Shown: piece by piece, positions 15,877-22,902 of the stretch
Position numbering within the stretch: position 1 is the stretch's first letter
How the letters are laid out: the number at the start of each line of letters is the position of its first letter
Source: Actinomycetes bacterium
Lineage (GTDB): Bacteria > Actinomycetota > Actinomycetes > S36-B12 > UBA5976
Direction: 5' to 3'
DNA length: 26,319 bases
Assembly: GCA_021784375.1 (NCBI GenBank)
Contig: JAJXSV010000005.1
Coordinates: 1 to 26,319, forward strand
Notes under the pieces: model-generated
Seen by the model: the letters and a program-made list of their open reading frames with translations, nothing else
Told to the model about the DNA's origin: nothing
Databases searched by the model: none
Program-made: the position numbers and the translations under genes

Positions 15877-17490
15877 ATGAGATTCCTCGCCGAGAACCCC
15901 ATCTTCTACATCGTCCTCATGCTCGGTCTGGGCTCCTACATCGGGCATGTGAAGTACAAGTCCTTCGGCCTCGGCCCGGCGGCCGTGCTCTTCGTCTCCA
16001 TCGGTTTCGCGGCCTACTTCGCCACCCATGGCATCGTCATCGACCCCGGCTTCATGACGGGCTACAAGATGGTCGGCGAGTTGGGCCTGGCCATCTTCGC
16101 CTACCTCATCGGCGTCTCCTCCGGGCCGGCCTTCTTCGGCTCGCTGCGCACCGCCTGGGGCCCGGTCCTATCCGTGGTGGCCGCCATGGTGTCCGGCGCC
16201 TTCGTCGCCATCGGCCTGGGCAAGGCCGCCGGCCTGGACACCGGCATGATCTCCGGCCTCTTCTCGGGCGCCCTCTCGAACACCCCCGCGCTCGCAGCGG
16301 CGGCGGCCGCTGCGCGCACACCCGCCCAGGCCGAGCAGATCACCGTCGGGTACTCGCTCACCTACCTCGGTGGCGTCCTGGTCATGCTCGCCGCGGCCTG
16401 GTTCGTCACACGCGACCTCGAGGAGGCGGCCCGCGAGGCCGAGAAGGACAACGCGGAACTGCAGCAGGTCTCGATCCGCGTCGACAACGAGGGCTTGAAG
16501 ACCCTGGGCGAGTACATCGCCGACTTCGACAACCACATCATCTTCTCCCGCTATCGCCACAACCGGATCGTCACCATCGCACTCGACGAACACCGTCCGG
16601 TGCCCGGCGACATCGTCACCTGCATCGGTCCGGAGGACGCCGTCTCCAAGGTCGTGGCACTGCTCGGCCATGCCTCGACCCTGCACCTGGCACTGGATCG
16701 CAAGGATGTCGACTTCCGTCGCATCCTGGTGACGAGCCGGAATGTCGCCGGCCGCACCCTCGGTGAGCTCAACCTCGGGCACAAGTACGGCGCTGTCGCC
16801 ACCCGCGTGCGGCGAGGCTCCATCGAGGTGCTTGCCACCGACGAACTCACACTGGCGCTCGGCGATCGCGTGCGTGTCACGGCGTCGCAGGAGCAATTGG
16901 CCAAGGTGGCGAAGCTCTTCGGCGATCAGGAACGCGAGTCCGGCAACATCAACCCGGTGTCGCTCATGCTCGGGCTCACCATCGGCATCGCCATCGGTGC
17001 CATCTCGGTCCCGCTTCCGAACAACCTGCACATGCAGTTGGGCAACGCCGGCGGTCCCATCGTGGTGGGCCTCATCCTCGGCAAACTCCAACGCACCGGC
17101 AAGATGGTGTGGACGGTGCAGCACGCCGCGTCGGCGGCCATGAGCGAGCTCGGCCTGCTGCTGTTCCTGGTGTTCGCGGGTACCAAGGCCGGCACCGCAC
17201 TCGTCACCGCCATGGGGGGCAACACCTGGATGAAGGTGGTGCTCATCGGGCTCGTCGTCGCGGCCGTCTCGGCGCTCGTGCAGTGCGGCCTGGCCAGACT
17301 GAACAGGACGCGAACGCCGGCGTTGGCCGGTCAGCTCGCGGGTTCGCACACGCAGCCCGCAGTGCTCGTCTTCGCGAATGACCGCCTGAAGTTCAACCCC
17401 AACGTGAACCTGGCGTACTCCTTCGCCTATCCCACGGCGATGGTCACCAAGGTGCTCATCGCACCCCTCATCGTGCTGTTCCTGAAGTAG
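15877..17490 (+). CDS. AspT/YidE-type transporter with two RCK_C domains (copy 2)
   Basis: A 537-residue paralogue of the preceding gene, collinear and strikingly similar from end to end: the starts share GSYIGH and KSFGLGPAAVLF, and the ends share the string KFNPNVN then AYSFAYP. It has the same plan of membrane domain, two RCK_C domains (VSIRVDNEG... and DFRRILVTS...), and second membrane domain. The most visible differences are in surface and loop residues and around the first-domain substrate region (for example TNTPALAAAS versus SNTPALAAAAA). The two could form a heteromer or serve different substrates. It has its own AACAAT box and may be transcribed separately. A hairpin terminator follows at 17551. 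Confidence 0.88.
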   Translation: MRFLAENPIFYIVLMLGLGSYIGHVKYKSFGLGPAAVLFVSIGFAAYFATHGIVIDPGFMTGYKMVGELGLAIFAYLIGVSSGPAFFGSLRTAWGPVLSVVAAMVSGAFVAIGLGKAAGLDTGMISGLFSGALSNTPALAAAAAAARTPAQAEQITVGYSLTYLGGVLVMLAAAWFVTRDLEEAAREAEKDNAELQQVSIRVDNEGLKTLGEYIADFDNHIIFSRYRHNRIVTIALDEHRPVPGDIVTCIGPEDAVSKVVALLGHASTLHLALDRKDVDFRRILVTSRNVAGRTLGELNLGHKYGAVATRVRRGSIEVLATDELTLALGDRVRVTASQEQLAKVAKLFGDQERESGNINPVSLMLGLTIGIAIGAISVPLPNNLHMQLGNAGGPIVVGLILGKLQRTGKMVWTVQHAASAAMSELGLLLFLVFAGTKAGTALVTAMGGNTWMKVVLIGLVVAAVSALVQCGLARLNRTRTPALAGQLAGSHTQPAVLVFANDRLKFNPNVNLAYSFAYPTAMVTKVLIAPLIVLFLK

Positions 17491-17550
17491 GGACCGCGCG
17501 ATCGCAGTTCGCGCTGATAGCGCACAGCACTGACTCCCGCAGTGCGAAGC

Positions 17551-17585
17551 AGGGCCCGCGCATCATCATTGGCGGGCCTTGCTGC
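17551..17585. terminator. Bidirectional hairpin between converging genes
   Basis: GGCCCGC (17553-17559) pairs with GCGGGCC (17572-17578) around a 12-nt loop, with flanking AGCA/TGCT pairing on either side. It lies between the second transporter (+) and the TipAS-like gene (-). There is no T-run on either strand. Confidence 0.5.
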
Positions 17586-17636
17586 TGTGCGTCGGTGAGC
17601 CAACGCAGGCTTGCCGGCGAGCACCGGGCACGAGCG

Positions 17637-18068
17637 CTACAGGTGATCCCCAGCGTTGGCCATGATGGCGTCGTGGACATACTGCGCCAGGCCCGCGGCG
17701 CGGTTGTCGTAGTGCTGCGCGAACCCCGGGTCCCCCACGTACATCTCGGCCAGGCCCGTGTGCATGTCGTACGAACAGGGATAGAACCAGCGCTCGATGA
17801 GTTCGCGGTGGCGCTCGGCGCAGGCCTTGGCCTCCACGCCGTCCGCCGGTAGTCCCGCCCGCATGAGTGCCAGGAAGTCGAGTTCGATGACCTCGGACTC
17901 CTCGCCGTGGCGCTCCCAGTCCTCCTTGTTGTAGTTCGAGGTGCGACGGTCCGACTCGCGGTACGCCTGGGTCGCGCCCCACCGACGGCGCACGGAGGTC
18001 TCGAACTGCAGCGGGTCCTCGCCGCCGAAGACGCCTGTCGCGCCATCGGCGTTCGGGTTCATGGCCAT
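17637..18068 (-). CDS. Stand-alone TipAS-like antibiotic-recognition protein
   Basis: A 143-residue all-helical protein made only of the TipAS domain, the C-terminal drug-sensing domain of TipA-type MerR regulators. It aligns without large gaps to residues 110-252 of the neighbouring regulator (for example RRWGATQAYRESDRRTSNYN against QRWGTTDAYRESHRRTSQFT), including the FYPCS cysteine and TGLAEMYV. It lacks a DNA-binding domain, so it could be a drug sequesterer or a partner that titrates the regulator. ATG at 18068 has GAGGGA about 6-8 nt upstream; a second ATG two codons later is possible. A 10-bp palindrome CGTGTACACG lies at 18088-18097 near its expected transcription start. Confidence 0.85.
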   Translation of the reverse strand: MAMNPNADGATGVFGGEDPLQFETSVRRRWGATQAYRESDRRTSNYNKEDWERHGEESEVIELDFLALMRAGLPADGVEAKACAERHRELIERWFYPCSYDMHTGLAEMYVGDPGFAQHYDNRAAGLAQYVHDAIMANAGDHL

Positions 18069-18121
18069 CCCGGGTCCCTCACTCGTCCGTGTACACGATA
18101 ACCCGCTTGCGCGTCCGAGGC

Positions 18122-18158
18122 TTGACCTTCACATCGCGTGAAGCCCTACCGTGTCGGC
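18122..18158 (+). promoter_or_regulatory. MerR-type promoter/operator of the TipA-like regulator
   Basis: TTGACC (18122-18127) and TACCGT (18147-18152) are separated by 19 bp, the over-long spacer typical of MerR-controlled promoters. The spacer holds a perfect inverted repeat, CTTCAC (18127-18132), 5 nt, GTGAAG (18138-18143), the expected dimer site. TACCGT ends 6 nt before ATG at 18159, so the transcript should be leaderless. Together this argues for autoregulation by promoter-DNA untwisting. Confidence 0.75.
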
Positions 18159-18917
18159 ATGACCCACTCGATCTCCGAGGCCGCCGGCTTCGCCGGCGTG
18201 AGCACCCGCGTGCTCCGTCACTATGACGCCATGGGATTGCTGCAGCCGTCAGGCCGGACCGACGCGGGCTACCGCCAGTACAGCGATGCGGACCTGCTGC
18301 GCCTGCAGCGCATCATCGGCTACCGCGACATGGGCATGGGACTGGGCGACATCCGTCGCCTGCTGGCCGCCGGGCCCGACGACGCGATCGAGTTGCTGGA
18401 GCAGCAGGAGGCGGTGCTCACTGCCGCCTTGGATCGCGTTGGCACGCAACTGGAATTCGTCACCAGGACACGGAGGGCAAGGAAGATGGGCGTGAATCTC
18501 ACCCCGGAGGAGTTGCGTGAGGCGTTCGGCAACGAGGACCCCACGCAGTTTCAGGAGGAGGCGGAGCAGCGCTGGGGGACGACGGACGCGTACAGGGAAT
18601 CGCACCGCCGCACGTCGCAGTTCACGAAGGAGGACTGGGCGCGTCAGGCCGCTGAGACGGAGGCAGTCGAACTCGCATTCGCAGACGCGCTGCGGGCCGG
18701 GCTGCCGGCGGATGGCGTGGACGCGAAGGCGGTGGCGGAACGGCACCGCCTGCAGATCGACCGGTGGTTCTACCCCTGCTCGCATGAGATGCAAACGGGC
18801 CTGGCCGAGATGTACGTCGCCGATCCGCGATTCACCGAGCACTACGAGAAGCGCGCTCCGGGGCTGGCCGCCTACGTCCGCGACGCCATCATCGCCAACG
18901 CCCTAGACCACCTGTAG
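18159..18917 (+). CDS. tipA: TipAL-like MerR-family drug-sensing regulator
   Basis: A 252-residue regulator, close to the 253 of Streptomyces TipAL. The N-terminal MerR helix-turn-helix (about 3-70) has STRVLRHYDAMGLLQPSGRT and DAGYRQYSDADLLRL; a dimerisation helix follows (about 80-108). Residues 110-252 are the TipAS domain (MGVNLTPEELREAFG...). The cysteine aligned to TipA Cys207 is present (FYPCSHEM), while the position aligned to Cys214, where TipA is recalled to attach thiopeptides covalently, is glycine; many non-TipA relatives share this. ATG at 18159 was chosen from promoter spacing; GTG at 18138 would lie inside the operator. An internal start is annotated separately. Confidence 0.9.
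   Translation: MTHSISEAAGFAGVSTRVLRHYDAMGLLQPSGRTDAGYRQYSDADLLRLQRIIGYRDMGMGLGDIRRLLAAGPDDAIELLEQQEAVLTAALDRVGTQLEFVTRTRRARKMGVNLTPEELREAFGNEDPTQFQEEAEQRWGTTDAYRESHRRTSQFTKEDWARQAAETEAVELAFADALRAGLPADGVDAKAVAERHRLQIDRWFYPCSHEMQTGLAEMYVADPRFTEHYEKRAPGLAAYVRDAIIANALDHL
18472..18488 (+). promoter_or_regulatory. Internal ribosome site and ATG giving a TipAS-length product
   Basis: GGAGG at 18472-18476 stands 9 nt before an in-frame ATG at 18486, codon 110 of the regulator. Initiation here would give the 143-residue drug-binding domain alone. In Streptomyces TipA the short form TipAS also begins at residue 110, so the arrangement appears conserved. Confidence 0.6.
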
Positions 18918-18930
18918 AAGCCCAGCAACA

Positions 18931-18991
18931 GCCGACGGCTCCTTCGTTCACGGATTGCGGGGGCAATTCCGTGAACGAAGGAGCCGTCGGC
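18931..18991. terminator. Long near-perfect hairpin between converging genes
   Basis: The arms 18931-18958 and 18963-18991 pair over 28 bp with a single bulged T (18967 or 18968) and a GGGG loop. It lies between the tipA-like gene and ald, which converge. There is no T-run on either strand, so if it is a terminator it is not a classical one. Confidence 0.65.
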
Positions 18992-19004
18992 CGCTGGAGG
19001 GCAG

Positions 19005-20120
19005 CTAGGCGAGCACCTCGGCGACCGGCGTGTAGGGAAGCGCGTGTGCCTCGGCGACATGCACCTCGGTCACCTTGCCGTCGAACACGTTGAGACCCAA
19101 CGCCAGCGCCGCGTCATCGCGCAGGGCCTGCTTCCAACCCTTGTTCGCCAGCGCCACCGCGTACGGCAGGGTGACGTTGGTGAGCGCATAGGTCGACGTG
19201 TGCGGAACCGCGCCGGGCATGTTGGCGACGCAGTAGAACAGCGAGTTGTGCACCTGGTAGGTGGGCTCCGCGTGCGTGGTGGGGCGCGAGTCCTCGAAGC
19301 AGCCACCCTGGTCGATCGCGATGTCGACGAGCACCGAACCCGGCCTCATGCGACGTACGAGGTCATTGCTCACCAACTTGGGCGCCTTGGCACCGGGTAC
19401 CAGCACGGCGCCGATGACCAGGTCGGCCTCCAGGCAGGCCTGCTCGACCTCGAAGGCGTTGGAGGTGATCGTCTGCACTTCGCCGTTGAACTGCAGATCG
19501 ACCTGTCGCAGACGGGCCACGGACTTGTCGAGGATGAGCACGCGCGCCTGCATGCCGTGCGCGATGAGCGCGGCGTTCAGGCCGGCAACGCCAGCGCCGA
19601 GCACCACGACGGTCGCCGCGCGCACCCCGGTGACGCCACCGAGGAGCGTGCCGCGACCGCCCGCTGCGCGCATCAACGCGGCCGCGCCAACCTGAGGAGC
19701 GAGGCGCCCCGCGACCTCGCTCATGGGAGCGAGCAGCGGCAGCGAGCGGTCGGGCAGTTCAACGGTCTCGTAGGCGATGGCCGTGACACCGCGCTCGATG
19801 AGCGCATCGGTGCAGGGGCGCGACGCCGCGAGATGGAGGTAGGTGAAGAGCGTCTGGCCCTGACGCATCCGGTGGTACTCATCGGCGATCGGCTCCTTCA
19901 CCTTGAGGATGAGGTCTCCGGCCGCCCACACCGCGTCGGCATCGGCGAGGATCTGCGCGCCCGCCGCCGCGTACTCGTCGTCACTGATGGAGGAGCCGAC
20001 GCCCGCGCCCTGCTCGACGAACACCTGGTGGCCGTTCACCACCAGCTCGTGCACCCCAGCGGGCGTGATCGCCACCCGGAACTCGTTGTTCTTGATCTCC
20101 TTGGGAACACCGATCTGCAT
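19005..20120 (-). CDS. ald: Alanine dehydrogenase
   Basis: A 371-residue NAD-dependent L-alanine dehydrogenase, interconverting alanine with pyruvate, ammonia and NADH. The N-terminus MQIGVPKEIKNNEFRVAITP is diagnostic. Lys75 (in LKVKEP) and His96 (in FTYLHLA) are the pyruvate-binding and catalytic residues of the family, and the Rossmann loop VLGAGVAGLNAA is near residue 175. Length matches the usual 370. ATG at 20118-20120 has GAGGAGG 6 nt upstream; open sequence beyond it toward 20693 is antisense to the regulator gene. The divergent Lrp-type gene probably controls it. Confidence 0.97.
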   Translation of the reverse strand: MQIGVPKEIKNNEFRVAITPAGVHELVVNGHQVFVEQGAGVGSSISDDEYAAAGAQILADADAVWAAGDLILKVKEPIADEYHRMRQGQTLFTYLHLAASRPCTDALIERGVTAIAYETVELPDRSLPLLAPMSEVAGRLAPQVGAAALMRAAGGRGTLLGGVTGVRAATVVVLGAGVAGLNAALIAHGMQARVLILDKSVARLRQVDLQFNGEVQTITSNAFEVEQACLEADLVIGAVLVPGAKAPKLVSNDLVRRMRPGSVLVDIAIDQGGCFEDSRPTTHAEPTYQVHNSLFYCVANMPGAVPHTSTYALTNVTLPYAVALANKGWKQALRDDAALALGLNVFDGKVTEVHVAEAHALPYTPVAEVLA

Positions 20121-20146
20121 TGCTACCTCCTCAGGTATACCGCCGA

Positions 20147-20175
20147 ATTGTGAATAATCGACGGTTTCCTGTCCA
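20147..20175 (-). promoter_or_regulatory. Predicted ald promoter
   Basis: On the minus strand TGGACA (plus 20170-20175) and CACAAT (plus 20147-20152) are 17 bp apart, matching five and four consensus bases. The intergenic region is locally AT-rich with two related ATTAT-containing stretches (near 20152-20158 and 20190-20197), plausible Lrp/AldR contact sites. Confidence 0.55.
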
Positions 20176-20207
20176 GTGCTCAGAAGATCATTCGATAATA
20201 TTGCGCC

Positions 20208-20711
20208 ATGGCTCCCGCATCTGCGAAATTGACGGCTCCCTCGCCGGCCCTCGCGAATTTTATTCTCGACGCCATCGATCGCGAGATCGTGCGCCTGCTC
20301 AGCAGCGATGGGCGCATGCCGAACAACGCGCTCGCTGAGACGGTCGGCATCGCACCATCGACCTGCCTGGGACGGGTCCGCGCGCTCATCGAGCGCGGGG
20401 TCATCCGTGGCTTCCACGCGGACATCGACCCGGCCAGCATCGGGCTGTCGATCCAGGTGCTCATCGCGGTGCGCCTGCAGGCGGACGCGCGCGCCAACAT
20501 CGGGCGCTTCGCCACCGAGATCTCCCGACTGCCGGGCGTCATCAACGTGTTCTTCCTCGGTGGCGCCGACGATTTCATCGTGCACGTGGCCGCCGCCTCG
20601 ACGGATTCGCTGCGCGACTTCGTCGCGGAGCACCTGAGCCGCCGACCGGACGTCGCCAACACCGTCACCAACCTGATCTTCGAGCACACCCACTCGGGCG
20701 AACTGGTGTGA
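20208..20711 (+). CDS. aldR: Lrp/AsnC-family regulator, AldR-like
   Basis: A 167-residue Lrp/AsnC regulator. The N-terminal helix-turn-helix (about 20-70) contains DAIDREIVRLLSSDGRMPN and PSTCLGRVRALIERGVIRGF; the RAM ligand domain (about 80-160) includes GVINVFFLGGADDFIVHVAA. It is divergent from ald with an 87-bp shared promoter region, the arrangement of AldR with ald in mycobacteria. By that analogy it probably senses alanine and activates or represses ald. A TAATAT box ends 6 nt before the ATG, suggesting a leaderless mRNA. The N-terminus is about 15 residues longer than minimal Lrp proteins. Confidence 0.9.
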   Translation: MAPASAKLTAPSPALANFILDAIDREIVRLLSSDGRMPNNALAETVGIAPSTCLGRVRALIERGVIRGFHADIDPASIGLSIQVLIAVRLQADARANIGRFATEISRLPGVINVFFLGGADDFIVHVAAASTDSLRDFVAEHLSRRPDVANTVTNLIFEHTHSGELV

Positions 20712-20727
20712 CGGGCGGCGGCTCCGC

Positions 20728-21768
20728 TCAGCCCTTGATGTCGATGACGAAGCGGTAGCGGACGTCGCTCGCCACGACCCGATCCCACGACTGGTTGATG
20801 TAGGACGGGGCGATGCGCTCGATCTCGCTCACGATCCCGTGCTCACCACAGAAGTCGAGCATCTCCTGCGTCTCCGTCATGCCACCGATCCCCGAAGCGG
20901 ACAGGCTGCGGCGTCTGTCCATCAGCCCGCCGGCGTTCACCGACAGTGGCGCACCGGGCAGGCCCAGGATCACCAGCGTGCCATTCCACCTGAGCAACTT
21001 GATGTACTCGTTGATGTCGAGTTCCGCGGAGACGGTGTTCAGGATGAGGTCGAATGCGTAGCGCGCATTGCGCATCTGCTCGGCGTCGCTGGTCGAGATG
21101 AAGTCATCCGCTCCGAGGGCGAGCGCCTGCTCGCGCTTGCCCGCGGAATGAGAGAGCACGGTGACGTGCGCGCCCAGCGCGTGCGCCAACTTCACACCCA
21201 TGTGCCCAAGACCCCCGAGGCCCATGACCGCGACCCGGGTTCCCGGACCCGCGTTCCAGTGGCGCAGCGGCGACCACAGCGTGATCCCCGCGCACAGGAG
21301 CGGTGCTGCTGCTGCGGGATCGAGTGATTCCGGAACGCGCAGCACGAAGCGCTCGTCCACGACGATGGAGGTCGAATACCCGCCCAGTGTGGGCTCACCG
21401 GTGCCACGCATGCGCGAGTTGTAGGTCCCGACATTGCCGTTGTGGCAGTAGTTCTCGAAGCCCGCGTTGCAGGCCTCGCAGTCGCCGCAGGAATCGACGA
21501 TGACGCCCACTCCGACGAGCTCCCCGACGCGGTAGCGGGTGACCTGCTGGCCAGTGGCAACGACCCGGCCGACGATCTCGTGCCCGGTCACGAGCGGCAG
21601 CATGGGCGAGCCCCATTCGCCGCGCGCGGTGTGGATGTCGGAATGGCAGACGCCGCAGAAGTCGATGTCCACGACCACATCACGCACGCCCGGCTCACGC
21701 CGCTCGATCTCCAGGGCCTGAACCGGAGCCCCGGCCTCCGTCACGCCCCATGCCTGCACGCGTCCCAT
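20728..21768 (-). CDS. Zinc-dependent alcohol dehydrogenase (YahK/cinnamyl-alcohol-dehydrogenase-like)
   Basis: A 346-residue MDR-superfamily alcohol/aldehyde oxidoreductase. Catalytic zinc ligands occur in DFCGVCHSDIHTARGEWG and TGHEIVG, and the structural zinc site is DSCGDCEACNAGFENYC. The cofactor loop is GLGGLGHMGVKLAHALG. The arrangement resembles NADP-preferring YahK/CAD enzymes that reduce aldehydes; substrate and cofactor preference are not proven by the sequence. ATG at 21768 has GAGGG 6 nt upstream and is preferred over a TTG two codons earlier. It converges with the lrp gene, only 16 nt away, without a visible terminator. Confidence 0.93.
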   Translation of the reverse strand: MGRVQAWGVTEAGAPVQALEIERREPGVRDVVVDIDFCGVCHSDIHTARGEWGSPMLPLVTGHEIVGRVVATGQQVTRYRVGELVGVGVIVDSCGDCEACNAGFENYCHNGNVGTYNSRMRGTGEPTLGGYSTSIVVDERFVLRVPESLDPAAAAPLLCAGITLWSPLRHWNAGPGTRVAVMGLGGLGHMGVKLAHALGAHVTVLSHSAGKREQALALGADDFISTSDAEQMRNARYAFDLILNTVSAELDINEYIKLLRWNGTLVILGLPGAPLSVNAGGLMDRRRSLSASGIGGMTETQEMLDFCGEHGIVSEIERIAPSYINQSWDRVVASDVRYRFVIDIKG

Positions 21769-21841
21769 GGTCAACCCTCTCGTGTAGTGCCCGCTGCCAC
21801 CATATCCGAGGCAGGGGAAGCCGATCGGCGTGGGTGTGTGC

Positions 21842-22261
21842 CTAGTAGCGGCGTAGCCGCAGGTCGACGTAGTCGGACTTGGGCCGACGACGCAGCACCT
21901 CGACGCCGATGACGGTCACGACCGCGCCGATCGCGTTGTAGCGCTCGGGGTGACTGCTCGAGGTGGCGTTGAGGAGGGCGCTCACGAGGAAGCACAGTTC
22001 GACGAGTCGGCCGAGGTTGCGCTGCCGGGGGGTGACATCGTTCACGGCGTAGCGGTTGGCCAGCCAGGCCACCGCCAGCATGAGGAGCGACACGACTCCG
22101 TAGAGCGCGCGCAGCCACAAGGGCAGACCCGTCGTCCTGTAGTGGCCCAGAGCCACCCGATCGAGCACCCACGAACTGCCCGCCGCTGCCAGCCCGGTGA
22201 GGAGGAACGCCCAGGCGAGCGACAGCCAGGTGGCGTAGAGGGCTAGGCGGCGCAGATTCAC
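21842..22261 (-). CDS. Small integral membrane protein, unknown function
   Basis: A 139-residue protein with four hydrophobic segments (about 8-30, 48-70, 85-103 and 108-126) and a basic cytosolic tail (LRRRPKSDY...RLRRY). I do not recognise its family. A cytosolic or external loop contains NRYAVNDVTPRQRNLGRLVE, and the fourth segment follows SSSHPERYNAIGAVV. The apparent start is GTG at 22259-22261 with only a weak ribosome site. It is divergent from the DoxX-family gene and transcribed toward adh, 73 nt away, so it may share that transcript. Confidence 0.65.
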   Translation of the reverse strand: MNLRRLALYATWLSLAWAFLLTGLAAAGSSWVLDRVALGHYRTTGLPLWLRALYGVVSLLMLAVAWLANRYAVNDVTPRQRNLGRLVELCFLVSALLNATSSSHPERYNAIGAVVTVIGVEVLRRRPKSDYVDLRLRRY

Positions 22262-22364
22262 CCGCGGATTCTTTCAAGCGGAAGCGCAGGCGCCTAGGGA
22301 CGGAGTGATCGAATCGACGAGCGTTTCCGGTCCTCAGGCACCCGGCAGGAGCGTTACTTGTCGG

Positions 22365-22393
22365 TTCAACTATTTTGGTATAACATTCAACTA
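22365..22393 (+). promoter_or_regulatory. doxX-like promoter with flanking direct repeats
   Basis: TATAAC (22379-22384) is a good -10 box in an AT-rich island within GC-rich DNA. The octamer TTCAACTA occurs on both sides of it, at 22365-22372 and 22386-22393, exactly 21 bp apart. Two sites on one helix face bracketing the -10 suit a repressor. The repressor is not identified. Confidence 0.5.
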
Positions 22394-22435
22394 GTGCCGG
22401 CAGAGCGTCGGCAATCGACTGCAAAGGAGTCCCCC

Positions 22436-22837
22436 ATGGACCTCGTCCTGCTCGTGGGCCGCATTCTCTTCGGCGCCCTCTTCATCCTCTCCGGCACCGG
22501 CCACTTCGCCCAGCGCGAGGCCATGGTCGGCTACGCCAAGTACAAGAAGGTCCCGATGGCCGGCGCCGGCGTGGCCGTCAGCGGCCTGGTCTTCCTCCTC
22601 GGTGGCGCAGCCATCATCCTGGGCATCCTCGCCGGCTGGGCCTCCCTTGCCATCGCCATCGTGCTCTTCCTCACCGCCGTGATCATGCACGCGTACTGGC
22701 GCGAATCCGACGCGGCCGCCAAGCAGACCGAGCAGATGGCCTTCAACAAGGACATCTCACTGGTCGGCGCCGCACTCATCTCGTTCGTGTTGTTCCAGAA
22801 GTTCGGCGCGGACCTGAACTGGCTCATCACCAAGTAG
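22436..22837 (+). CDS. DoxX-family membrane protein
   Basis: A 133-residue protein with four membrane segments. The N-terminus VGRILFGALFILSGTGHF is the DoxX-family signature, followed by YAKYKKVP in the first loop, a second hydrophobic pair (LGGAAIILG, LAIAIVLFL), and a charged loop with HAYWRES. DoxX-like proteins are often linked to oxidative or thiol stress; the biochemical activity is unclear. ATG at 22436 has AAAGGAG 6 nt upstream. It appears monocistronic, ending at a 21-bp perfect hairpin. Confidence 0.88.
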   Translation: MDLVLLVGRILFGALFILSGTGHFAQREAMVGYAKYKKVPMAGAGVAVSGLVFLLGGAAIILGILAGWASLAIAIVLFLTAVIMHAYWRESDAAAKQTEQMAFNKDISLVGAALISFVLFQKFGADLNWLITK

Positions 22838-22844
22838 CCGGTGC

Positions 22845-22891
22845 CATGACGAAGGCCGCGGTCCCCACACGGGACCGCGGCCTTCGTCATG
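22845..22891. terminator. Perfect 21-bp hairpin between converging genes
   Basis: Arms 22845-22865 and 22871-22891 are exact complements with a CACAC loop. It separates the doxX-like gene from zwf, which converge. No T-run follows on either strand, as at the other hairpins in this window. Confidence 0.7.
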
Positions 22892-22902
22892 CATGCGTGC
22901 GC

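Noticed and set aside
20121..20693. N-terminal extension of ald
   Set aside because: Antisense to the lrp gene; the true start has a strong ribosome site and the family N-terminus MQIGVPKE.
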